Shown here: piece by piece, positions 45,431 to 53,210 of the stretch
How the letters are laid out: each line of letters starts with the position of its first letter
Position numbering within the stretch: the stretch's first letter is position 1
Assembly (NCBI GenBank): GCA_028688015.1
Contig: JAQTZB010000002.1
Coordinates: 62,001 to 126,000, forward strand
DNA: 64,000 nucleotides
Direction: 5' to 3'
Source of the DNA: Elusimicrobiales bacterium
GTDB lineage: Bacteria; Elusimicrobiota; Elusimicrobia; Elusimicrobiales; UBA9959
Program-made: the position numbers and the translations under genes
Notes under the pieces: model-generated
Databases searched by the model: none
What the model was told of the DNA's origin: nothing
Seen by the model: only the letters and a program-made list of their open reading frames with translations

Positions 45431-46038
45431 GATGTTTTCCTCCCGCATTTTTCCCACAGGTCTTTTACCGTCGCCACGCCCGCCGTCCTGAAGGCGGCCA
45501 GGAAGTGTTCGAAGATCTTGCGCGTCATCTCCACGTCGGCGAGAGCGCGGTGCCAGCCCTCGCTGGAGAAATTAAGTTCGGCGGCTATATTGCCCAGGCG
45601 GTTGCTCTTGAACTTCCAGTTCTTGCGCGCTATGTCGAGGGTGTCCACCACGTGGCGCTTTGGGAAGTTAAGCCCGACGCGCCCGAACTCCTCGCGCAGG
45701 AAAGCCAGGTCGAACTCGGCGTTGTGCGCCACGATCACGGAACTCTCCAGCAGGTCCGCGAGCGGCCAGACGAATTTGGCGAAAGGCGGACTGTCCTTCA
45801 CCATGGCGTCGGTGATGCCGTGGATCCGGGATACCTCCGCCGGGATAGGCCCGCCGGGGTTGACCAGCTCGGCCAGAGCGGCGACGCGCTCAGCCCCGCG
45901 GAAGCTGACGGCCGCCACTTCGCAGACGCGCGCCGCCTTCGGGGAAAGCCCGGTGGTCTCCACGTCGATGAAGGTAAAGACCGCGTCCTCCACCTTCAGT
46001 TTCCCGATCTGTTCCAGTTTATCCGCCGCTTCGAGCAT
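45427..46038 (-). CDS. DnaQ-like DEDDh 3'-5' exonuclease
   Basis: This 203-residue protein contains the exonuclease fold of the DNA polymerase III epsilon family. Exo I is FIDVETTG (about residues 22-29), Exo II HNAEFDLAF (about 106) and Exo III HRALADVEMT (about 170) with the catalytic His, placing it in the DEDDh class. Role could be proofreading, DNA repair or RNA end trimming. It lies 18 bp after the DUF3307 gene and overlaps hutH, which is an odd but clear coupling of a nucleic-acid enzyme with histidine catabolism. Confidence 0.88.
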   Translation of the reverse strand: MLEAADKLEQIGKLKVEDAVFTFIDVETTGLSPKAARVCEVAAVSFRGAERVAALAELVNPGGPIPAEVSRIHGITDAMVKDSPPFAKFVWPLADLLESSVIVAHNAEFDLAFLREEFGRVGLNFPKRHVVDTLDIARKNWKFKSNRLGNIAAELNFSSEGWHRALADVEMTRKIFEHFLAAFRTAGVATVKDLWEKCGRKTS

Positions 46039-46056
46039 GTGCCGCCTTGTGCCGCG

Positions 46057-46770
46057 CTAGAGATAGCCGTAATAGGTAAGCCGCGTCCAAATACCCACCA
46101 GGACCGCCATGGCGACGCTGAGCCAGACGTTGACGCCGCTGAGGTCCATGATTCGCTTGCGTTTGATGTAGAGCAGCTGCCCCGCCCAGGCGGCGGCGAA
46201 GAACAGCCACCAGCGCCCCTCTGCGAAGAAGAAGGCCCACAGCACCACCCGCTCGAAGATGAGGAAGTATTTTTCGTCGAAGTGCGGGAACGGCTTATTG
46301 AACAGGTCCTTCTCCACGAAGTAGATCAGCACGGTGGTGAAGTGCGTGATAAGCACGACCATCGAGGCGATGGCGGCCCATTTCTCCCCCATCAGCAGGT
46401 CCGGGCCGTCGATCATCACGGGCGCGATCATGAACAGCACGTACAAGTGCAGCGCCTGGTCGGCCAGGAAGCTGGCCGTACCGTCCTTCCAGCCCAGCGT
46501 CTTCATGCTGTAGACCCGCAGTTGGTCTACAGCGAAGTGGATGACCAGCATGACGCCCAGCGCCGCCCAGCCGCCCACCTGGACCCCCGCGGCGCTGAAC
46601 CAGGGCTCTGCCAGGTAGTTCCAGGTCAGCGCGGCGGAGACCACGAAGTGCGTGAGGCAGTGGATGACCATGCCCCACATGCTGCGGCGCTTGAGCTTGT
46701 TCACGAAGTCGAACTGCAGCGTGAAGTCCGCCAGCAGGTGCGAGAGTACCAGTCGCCAGAATATCGCCAT
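46057..46770 (-). CDS. DUF3307-family membrane protein
   Basis: This 237-residue protein has about six hydrophobic helices. The N-terminus LVLSHLLADFTLQFDFVNKLK followed by MVIHCLTHF, given here as two motifs, matches DUF3307 integral membrane proteins of unknown function. A conserved His/Asp pair (HLLADF) and HFAVDQLR are typical. AAAGGA precedes the start. It lies 13 bp downstream of the CHASE2 cyclase gene and may belong to the same transcript. Confidence 0.8.
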   Translation of the reverse strand: MAIFWRLVLSHLLADFTLQFDFVNKLKRRSMWGMVIHCLTHFVVSAALTWNYLAEPWFSAAGVQVGGWAALGVMLVIHFAVDQLRVYSMKTLGWKDGTASFLADQALHLYVLFMIAPVMIDGPDLLMGEKWAAIASMVVLITHFTTVLIYFVEKDLFNKPFPHFDEKYFLIFERVVLWAFFFAEGRWWLFFAAAWAGQLLYIKRKRIMDLSGVNVWLSVAMAVLVGIWTRLTYYGYL

Positions 46771-46783
46771 CGGTTCCTTTGGC

Positions 46784-48964
46784 TCAGCCCTTCTCGGTCA
46801 GGTTGAAAGAGCCGTCGTATTCCTTGGGCACGCCCTTGGCGAACAGCTCCGACTTCTGCAGGTAGAACTCTGACGGCCCGTCGCCGGGCAGGGCCTCCAG
46901 CGCGGCCTTGAAGTGCGGCGCCGCGCCGGCGTAGTCGGCCTTGAAGAACTTCTCCTGGCCGGCGTTGTAGTGCTTGAGCATGGCCACGACGGGCGCCGGG
47001 GCCTCGCCCTTGCGCGCGAACGGCTCGTAGACCTTGACCGGGATCACCTTGCCCACCACGCGGATACTGCCGAGGTAGCGGTAGTCGAAGTCCCCCTTGA
47101 TGTCGTCGAAGGTATACTCGCTGGTCATGATCTTGGAGTGGAAGTACTTGTTGGCGCCCTCCATGCGGGAGGCCATGTTCACGGTGTCGCCCATGACGGT
47201 GTAGCTCAGGCGGGACCGGGAGCCCATGTTGCCCACTACCATGAAGCCGGAATTGACGCCGACGCGGCATTTGGGCTTGATGGCGAACTGCGTCAGGGAT
47301 TCGTTCAGGCGCGCCATCTCGCTCTGGCAGTCGATCGCCGCGAGCACGCCGCGCTTGCGGTGGTCGGCCTGGTCCAGCGGGGCGTTCCAGAACGCCACGA
47401 CGCAGTCGCCGATATACTTGTCGACGGTGCCGTCGTGCTTCAGGATGACTTCGGTGAACGCCGACAGATACTCCACCAGCATCGCGGTCAGCTCTTCGGG
47501 GGAGAGCTTCTCGGACATCGTGGTGAAGCCGGCCAGGTCCAGGAAGAAGGCCGTCATGTCGCGTTTCTCTCCGCCGAGGGACAGTTTGGACGGGTCCTTG
47601 GTGATCAGGTCCACGACCTTGGGCGACAGGTACTGCCCGAAGGTGTTCTTTATCCACTTCTTTTCGCGGCCCTCGGCCAGGCCCTTGTCCACCGTGATCC
47701 AGGCGGCCGGCAGCAGGAACGCGAAGAGGATAGACATGAACGGCATCACCACGTTGCTGGAAAGCAGCAGCAGGTAGGAGACCAGCAGCGCCAGGACCAC
47801 GGCCGAGGAAACGTAGACCATGGTGGAGATGGAATAGCGGCGCAGGATTACCGGCAGCCAGGGCAGCAGCAGGAAGAGCAGCGTCTGCACGAGGAGGTCC
47901 AGCTCCTCGCGGAAATCTCCCGCGAGCAGGTTGTCCAGGAAGGTGGCGTGCACGTCCACGCCCGGCATCTGGTTAAAGAACAGGCCCGGGACGTGGTCGT
48001 AAGCGCCCAGTGCGGTAGAGCCGATAAAGGTAATCGCCCCTTTTAAGGCTTCTTTTTCCCCGGCGCTCAGCCTGTTCTCTATTATGTCGGCGGCCGACAC
48101 GTGTTCGAACGCCTTCAGGTCCCGGTTCTTCGGGTCCTTGTCCCAGCCCGGGTGATTCTTAAGCGCCCGGGGGTACCGGTAATTCAAGATCTTCACCTCG
48201 GGATATACCATCTCCAGCTCGAGCAGGGACTTGCCGGAGTAGAGCGCGTACGGCGCTATGCCGAGCGACGGCAGCGTGACGTCCTTGCAGTCCTTCCAGC
48301 AGCGCACTTTGGTCAGCCCGGCCTTGGCGTAGGTCAGCAGGTCGGAGGGGTCTTCGAGCGGGGCGGGGTAGAACGGGGCGTAGCGCCTGACCTGGCCGTC
48401 CTGGTCCTTGGTCTCGTCCACGTTCGGGTGGGCGATCAGGGCGCTGACCCTTTCAAGCGGCTCGATGGGCCTGGTTATCTTCCGGTTGAACATGTCCACC
48501 CCGACCACGTTCACGACTATCCCGGTCCTCGCCGTGGCTTCGGCGAACTTCCGGTCGTTCTCGGGGTTGTCCTTGTCGGGGTTGAACAGCATGACGTCCA
48601 TGCCGATCGCTTTTACTCCCAGCGCCTTCAGCTTGTCGGCCAGGATGCCGTAATACTTGCGCTTGAACGGATAACCGTACTTTTCCACGGTATAGTCGTC
48701 GATCGCCGTGATCACCACCTTGCCGGTAGCTTTCTTGGTGATGTATTTACCGTAGAGGAACCGGTATTGCTCCTCCAGGTCCGGCTCCTCGGCGCTGGAG
48801 AAGGCGAAATAGACCTTGTAGAGCCTCGTCGGGAGGTTCGCGACGAACTCGTCCCAGCCGTGGTCCATCGGCTTGGTTATGCCCGAGAAGAAAGAGAGCC
48901 CGAACCAGACTACAGAGAACAGTACTATGGCCGCGAATACGTTCAGTTTCCCGAGTAGTTTTTT
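46784..48964 (-). CDS. CHASE2-domain adenylate/guanylate cyclase
   Basis: This 726-residue sensor cyclase begins with a membrane helix (about residues 10-30). A periplasmic CHASE2 domain follows (about 35-350, with ITAIDDYTVEKYGYPFKR and VFIGSTALGAYD-like elements). Three membrane helices lie at about 355-425, and a class III cyclase domain at about 470-640. Catalytic metal residues are in FFLDLAGFTTMSE and DKYIGDCVVAFW, and YTVMGDTVNMASRMEG is present. A TPR-like C-terminal tail follows. ATG 48964 has AGGGG upstream; an earlier in-frame start at 49009 overlaps the kinase gene. The signal detected is unknown. Confidence 0.9.
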   Translation of the reverse strand, partial: KKLLGKLNVFAAIVLFSVVWFGLSFFSGITKPMDHGWDEFVANLPTRLYKVYFAFSSAEEPDLEEQYRFLYGKYITKKATGKVVITAIDDYTVEKYGYPFKRKYYGILADKLKALGVKAIGMDVMLFNPDKDNPENDRKFAEATARTGIVVNVVGVDMFNRKITRPIEPLERVSALIAHPNVDETKDQDGQVRRYAPFYPAPLEDPSDLLTYAKAGLTKVRCWKDCKDVTLPSLGIAPYALYSGKSLLELEMVYPEVKILNYRYPRALKNHPGWDKDPKNRDLKAFEHVSAADIIENRLSAGEKEALKGAITFIGSTALGAYDHVPGLFFNQMPGVDVHATFLDNLLAGDFREELDLLVQTLLFLLLPWLPVILRRYSISTMVYVSSAVVLALLVSYLLLLSSNVVMPFMSILFAFLLPAAWITVDKGLAEGREKKWIKNTFGQYLSPKVVDLITKDPSKLSLGGEKRDMTAFFLDLAGFTTMSEKLSPEELTAMLVEYLSAFTEVILKHDGTVDKYIGDCVVAFWNAPLDQADHRKRGVLAAIDCQSEMARLNESLTQFAIKPKCRVGVNSGFMVVGNMGSRSRLSYTVMGDTVNMASRMEGANKYFHSKIMTSEYTFDDIKGDFDYRYLGSIRVVGKVIPVKVYEPFARKGEAPAPVVAMLKHYNAGQEKFFKADYAGAAPHFKAALEALPGDGPSEFYLQKSELFAKGVPKEYDGSFNLTEKG

Positions 48965-48980
48965 CATAGTGCACCCCTGA

Positions 48981-51011
48981 CTAGTCTTTAACCGCCCTTT
49001 TAATTTCAACCCTGAAAATCCCGCCGGGGCCGGCCTCGGCCCAGATCTTGCCGCCGTGCAGTTCCACTATCTTGCGCGAGATCGCCAGGCCCAGCCCGAA
49101 GCCGGCCTCCTCGCCGCCCTGCTTGAGCTGCTTATACTTCTCGAACACCGCCTCCAGCTGGCCCGGCGACACCCCAGGGCCGGTATCGGCCACCGAGAAG
49201 ACCACGGCGCCTCCCCCGTTCCTTACGGAGGCGGTAACCCTGCCGCCCTTCGGCGTAAATTTCCAGGCGTTGGAGACCAGGTTCTCCAGCACGCGGCGCA
49301 GCAGCGGCGCGTCGGCCAGGATCTCCAGTTTTTCGGCCCCGGCCGTCTCAACGGCCAGCGCCACGCCTTTCTCCTCGAAAATAGCCCTGAAGCCCTCGGT
49401 AGAGGAGGCGAGGAATTCCGCGGCGTTAACCGGGGCAAGTTCCGCCTTCAGCTGGCCGGCCTCCATGCGCGAGATATCCAGGATGTTCTCCAGCAGTTTG
49501 AAGAGCCGGTCGCTGGAGTCCTTGACGCTGCGCACGTACCCGGCCTGCTTGGCCTCCGGGGCGAACTCCCGCTCCAGCAGCTTGATGTAGCCCTGCATCG
49601 TCAGCAGCGGTGCGCGCAGGTCGTGCGCCACCGAGTGGAAGAAATCTTCCTTCATCTTCTGGATCTTGCGCTCCAGCGTGATGTCGCGCAGCACCATGAA
49701 GACCGCGGGCTTCTGCGTCTTCGCCGACAGCGTCTGCACGCTGACGCGGTAATATTTTTTCACGCCGTCCAGGTCCAACTCCACCACACCGCTCTTGGAC
49801 TTGGCCTTCAGGTAGACCAGACCGGCGACGCGGCGGCGGACGGCCTCGTTCTCGGCCCAGACCAGGCCGCCAGCGCCCAGCAGCGCCCGGGCCGAGGCGT
49901 TGGCGTAGAGCAGCTCGCCGCGCAGGTCCGACAGTATGATGGCGTCGTGGATCAGGCTGACCAGCAGCTCCAGCTTCTGCTTCTCCTCGAAAACCTTCTC
50001 CACCTGGATGCCGTGGTAGCGGTCCACCTCGCGCATCATGGAGTTGAAGGCGCGCAGCAGGGCGGAGAGCTCGGTGAACTCGGTGGCCTCGCTGACCGGG
50101 ACCTTGAACTGGCCGGCCGAAACGCGGGAGGCGCCGGCCATCAGCGCGGCCACCGGCCCCCCCAGACGGCGCGTGAACAGCAGCGCGGAAAAATAGAAAA
50201 CGGTGAGCACGCCCAGGACGAAGAAGGCCATCAGCCAGGAGATGCGGTTCACACCGGCGAAGGCCTCGGCCCTGTTCTCCAGCGCCACCACGAACAGGTC
50301 GAAGCCGCGCACCGGCGAGGCCGCGCCGATATACGCCCCGCTCCGCCCCTCTATGCCGAACACCGCGCCGCGCCGCAGGATGTCGCGCACCTCTTCGGGG
50401 TTAAACCGCTCGAAGGCGCCGGAGAGCGGCAGCGCGTTGCCCTGAGCGTCGGCCAGCAGCAGGCCGCCGGTGGCGCCGAGGCGCTGCGAGCGCAGTTTGA
50501 CGAAGAGGTCGCGCAGGTTGACGGCCGCGAAGGCGTAATAGCCGCCGCCCACGGGGTAGACCAGCCGGCAGACCGGCATGTCGTAGATCATCTCGAAGCT
50601 GCCAAGCGCGGTCCTGCCCTCGCGCGCCGCCTTGAGGAAGAGCGGGTCGCGGGAGAGGTCCACGTAGCCGAAGTAGCGCCGCAGCTCCGCCGCGCCGCCG
50701 CTGAGCACCTCGCGGCCGTCGGCTTTGGTGAAAGCGAGGAACAGGAACTCGGGGTTCTTCTTCAGCGCCTTCTCCAGCGCGGCCTGGCTGACGTAGGAGG
50801 AGTCGGGGTCCCACATGCGCTCGAAACGGCGGCTAAGGTCCTGTGCCTCGCGCTCCATCATCAGCGAGCCCATCTGGGCCACGTTCTGCTGCAGGCTGGA
50901 GATGTCCTGGCGGGCGCGGGACTGCAGGTAGAGCAAAAAGAAACCCGCCGGGGCCAGCGGTATCATCCCGGCCCCGAACACTATCAGCAGCAGCCTGTTA
51001 AGCAGCGTCAC
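48981..51011 (-). CDS. Sensor histidine kinase (Cache-like, HAMP, PAS, HisKA, HATPase)
   Basis: This 676-residue sensor kinase has membrane helices at about residues 7-29 and 257-279 enclosing a Cache-like extracellular domain, then HAMP (about 282-335) and PAS (about 345-440). The phosphoacceptor His is near 463 in FFHSVAHDLRAPL. The ATP-binding domain has N-box ENLVSNAWKFT, G1 DTGPGV and G2 GFGLGLAIS. The start is a GTG. No response regulator lies next to it, so it is an orphan in this window. It is 16 bp upstream of the CHASE2 cyclase, which suggests joint signalling. Confidence 0.92.
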   Translation of the reverse strand: MTLLNRLLLIVFGAGMIPLAPAGFFLLYLQSRARQDISSLQQNVAQMGSLMMEREAQDLSRRFERMWDPDSSYVSQAALEKALKKNPEFLFLAFTKADGREVLSGGAAELRRYFGYVDLSRDPLFLKAAREGRTALGSFEMIYDMPVCRLVYPVGGGYYAFAAVNLRDLFVKLRSQRLGATGGLLLADAQGNALPLSGAFERFNPEEVRDILRRGAVFGIEGRSGAYIGAASPVRGFDLFVVALENRAEAFAGVNRISWLMAFFVLGVLTVFYFSALLFTRRLGGPVAALMAGASRVSAGQFKVPVSEATEFTELSALLRAFNSMMREVDRYHGIQVEKVFEEKQKLELLVSLIHDAIILSDLRGELLYANASARALLGAGGLVWAENEAVRRRVAGLVYLKAKSKSGVVELDLDGVKKYYRVSVQTLSAKTQKPAVFMVLRDITLERKIQKMKEDFFHSVAHDLRAPLLTMQGYIKLLEREFAPEAKQAGYVRSVKDSSDRLFKLLENILDISRMEAGQLKAELAPVNAAEFLASSTEGFRAIFEEKGVALAVETAGAEKLEILADAPLLRRVLENLVSNAWKFTPKGGRVTASVRNGGGAVVFSVADTGPGVSPGQLEAVFEKYKQLKQGGEEAGFGLGLAISRKIVELHGGKIWAEAGPGGIFRVEIKRAVKD

Positions 51012-51038
51012 TCTTGCACAGCCTTTTAAACCCGCCCT

Positions 51039-52235
51039 TTAATTTTTCCTGAGCGCCTCTATCAGCTTGGGCACTATCTCGTGCGCGTCGCCCACGATGC
51101 CGTATTTGGCGACGTTGAAGATAGGCGCGTTCGGGTCCTTATTGACCGAGATGATCACGTCGGAGGCCTTCATGCCCACGATGTGCTGCACCGCGCCCGA
51201 GATGCCGAACGAAAGATACAGCTTGGGCGACACCGTGGTGCCGCTCTGGCCCACCTGGTGCGTCTTTTCCTTGAAGCCCAGGTCCACGGCCGCGCGCGAA
51301 GCGCCGACCACGCCGCCCAGGAGTTTCGAAAGCTCCTCGAGCTGCTTGAACTTTTCCCTGGTCTTCATGCCGCGTCCGCCGGAGACGATGATGTTGGCGT
51401 TCTCTATCTTCACCGCGCCGGCCCCGTGGTCGAGTTTGCGCTCCAGCACTTTCACGCGCCGCAGGCTCTTATCGAGCTTGGCGCTCTCGCGCACCACCAC
51501 GGCGGTGCGGCCGAGCACGGGCTCGGCCATCTTCATGACGTTGGGGCGCACGGTGGACATCTGCGGCCGGGAGTTGGGGGCCAGGATGTCCGCCATGATG
51601 TTGCCGCCGAAAGCCGGCCGGCTCTGCAGCAGCAGTCCGTCCTTGATGGCCAGCGCGGTGCAGTCGGCGGTCAGCCCGACGTATAGGGTGGAGGCCACGC
51701 GCGGGGCCAGGTCGCGGCCCTGGATGGTGGCGCCGTAGAGCATGGCGGACGGCTTGTGGCGGTTCACCAGGCCCACTATGACCGTTGAGAAGATGTCGGT
51801 GTTGTACTCGAACAGCTCGTCGTGCTCCACCATGTAGACCTTGTCCGCGCCGTAGGCGCCCAGGTCCTTCTCATAGCCGTGGTTCTTGTCGGTCAGGACT
51901 ACGGCGCAGAGGTCCTCTTTCAGCTCGTCGGCCAGACGGCGGCCCGCCGACAGCAGTTCGAAGGTCACGGGTTTGATCTTCTTCGCGTGCCCCTTCTCGC
52001 CCGCCTCGTCGAGCTGCACATAGACCCAGACGCCCCTGTAGCCGGAGAAATCCTTGGCCGAGGCTTCTTCGCGGGTTATGGTGATGGCCTGCACCGGGCA
52101 GACCTGCACGCAGGCACCGCACAGCGTGCAGGCCTCGTTCATCACCGCCTTCTTGTCTATCATGTTGATCGCCGCGAAAGGGCAGACGGGCACGCACTTG
52201 GTGCAGCCTATGCATTTTTTTGAAACTTCTATCAT
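51039..52235 (-). CDS. etfA: Electron transfer flavoprotein alpha subunit with N-terminal 2x[4Fe-4S] ferredoxin
   Basis: This 398-residue EtfA has a ferredoxin module (about residues 5-60) with CIGCTKCVPVC and CTLCGACVQVC, ahead of the ETF alpha domains. The FAD-binding C-terminal part has SGGRGMKT, VGQSGTTVSPKLYLSFGISGAVQH (two adjacent short motifs) and VNKDPNAPIF. The same fused layout is known in CarE of the caffeyl-CoA reductase complex, which bifurcates electrons to ferredoxin. ATG 52235 with AGGAG upstream is chosen; the longer frame to 52286 enters the repeat-rich gap. The partner genes are etfB and the acyl-CoA dehydrogenase upstream. Confidence 0.93.
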   Translation of the reverse strand: MIEVSKKCIGCTKCVPVCPFAAINMIDKKAVMNEACTLCGACVQVCPVQAITITREEASAKDFSGYRGVWVYVQLDEAGEKGHAKKIKPVTFELLSAGRRLADELKEDLCAVVLTDKNHGYEKDLGAYGADKVYMVEHDELFEYNTDIFSTVIVGLVNRHKPSAMLYGATIQGRDLAPRVASTLYVGLTADCTALAIKDGLLLQSRPAFGGNIMADILAPNSRPQMSTVRPNVMKMAEPVLGRTAVVVRESAKLDKSLRRVKVLERKLDHGAGAVKIENANIIVSGGRGMKTREKFKQLEELSKLLGGVVGASRAAVDLGFKEKTHQVGQSGTTVSPKLYLSFGISGAVQHIVGMKASDVIISVNKDPNAPIFNVAKYGIVGDAHEIVPKLIEALRKN

Positions 52236-52256
52236 CGTTCGCTCCTCTTTATCGCA

Positions 52257-52389
52257 CCCCGCGCAGCGCGGGGCCGTTTTACGCATCGGCCCGGCCTTCG
52301 TCGGCCGGGTGCTCTACAAGGGGAACCTAAGGTTCCCCGTTTCATCGTCGCTCGGCTTTAGCCTCGCTGAACCCCTCCTAAGAGGAGTT
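52257..52389. repeat. Cluster of four inverted repeats in the etfB-etfA gap
   Basis: Stems: CCCCGCGC/GCGCGGGG (52257-52273), CCCGGCC/GGCCGGG (52290-52309), GGGGAACCT/AGGTTCCCC (52320-52338), and an imperfect AACCCCTCCT/AAGAGGAGTT (52370-52389). None has a proper T-run on the minus strand. The 168-bp gap is otherwise empty. They may tune the ratio of the two subunits by mRNA processing or stability. Confidence 0.65.
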
Positions 52390-52403
52390 CCTAAACCCGC
52401 ACT

Positions 52404-53195
52404 TTATTCGCCTATAAAATGCTCGCTCTTCATGAGCTCCAGTATCTTCTCCACGGCCTCCTGGCCGGAGCCGGAGAACATGGCCGCCTTCTCCCTCTGC
52501 GGGGGCGGGTAGATCTTGCTGACCTGCGTGGGTGAGCCCTTCAGGCCCAGGTACTGGGCCTCGGCGCCTATGTCTTCGGCGCTCCAGACGTGGAACGGCT
52601 TTTTCAGCGAGCCGTTAACGGCCAGGAAGGACGGGTGCTGCGGGGCGTAGTCCTTGCCCATGATCATCGTGAGCAGCACCGGGGGCCGGGCCTCCAGCAG
52701 CTCGTGGCCGCCGTCTATCTGCTTGCGGGCCAGCACCCGGCGGCCGTCCACGTCGACGTGCTCGCAGAAGGTGACCTGCGGGATGCCCAGCTGCTGCGCC
52801 ACGCCGGGACCGGTCTGCGCGGTGTCACCGTCTATGGCCTGCATGCCGGCGAAGATGAGGTCGACCTTGCCGACCTTCTTTATGCCCTTGGCCAGGGCGT
52901 AGGAGGTGGCCCAGGTATCCGAGCCGGCGAAGGCCATGTCGGAGAGGAGCACGCCCTCGTCGGCGCCCAGCGCCAGCGCCAGCTGCACCACGGCCTTGGC
53001 CTGGGGCGGGCCCATCGAGACCACGGTCACCTTGAAGCCGTGCTTCTTCTTCAGGGCCAGCGCGGCCTCCAGCGCGTAGTGGTCGTAGGGGTTGAGGATG
53101 CTGGGCACGCCCGCGCGGATCAGGGTGCCCGTCTCGGGGTTGATCTTGACTTCCGTGGAATCCGGAACCTGCTTGATGAGGACAGCTATGTTCAT
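52404..53195 (-). CDS. etfB: Electron transfer flavoprotein beta subunit
   Basis: This 263-residue EtfB has the typical N-terminus (IAVLIKQVPDS) and the nucleotide-binding region LIFAGMQAIDGDTAQTGPGVAQ (split here as FAGMQAIDGD and TAQTGPGVAQ, about residues 115-137). The second conserved block VLLTMIMGKDYAPQHPSF follows. It would bind AMP or, in bifurcating ETFs, a second FAD and NADH. AGGAG precedes the ATG. It lies 15 bp after the acyl-CoA dehydrogenase gene and 168 bp before etfA, so the order is dehydrogenase - etfB - etfA as in carCDE. Confidence 0.94.
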   Translation of the reverse strand: MNIAVLIKQVPDSTEVKINPETGTLIRAGVPSILNPYDHYALEAALALKKKHGFKVTVVSMGPPQAKAVVQLALALGADEGVLLSDMAFAGSDTWATSYALAKGIKKVGKVDLIFAGMQAIDGDTAQTGPGVAQQLGIPQVTFCEHVDVDGRRVLARKQIDGGHELLEARPPVLLTMIMGKDYAPQHPSFLAVNGSLKKPFHVWSAEDIGAEAQYLGLKGSPTQVSKIYPPPQREKAAMFSGSGQEAVEKILELMKSEHFIGE

Positions 53196-53210
53196 TGGTG
53201 TCTCCTGAAA

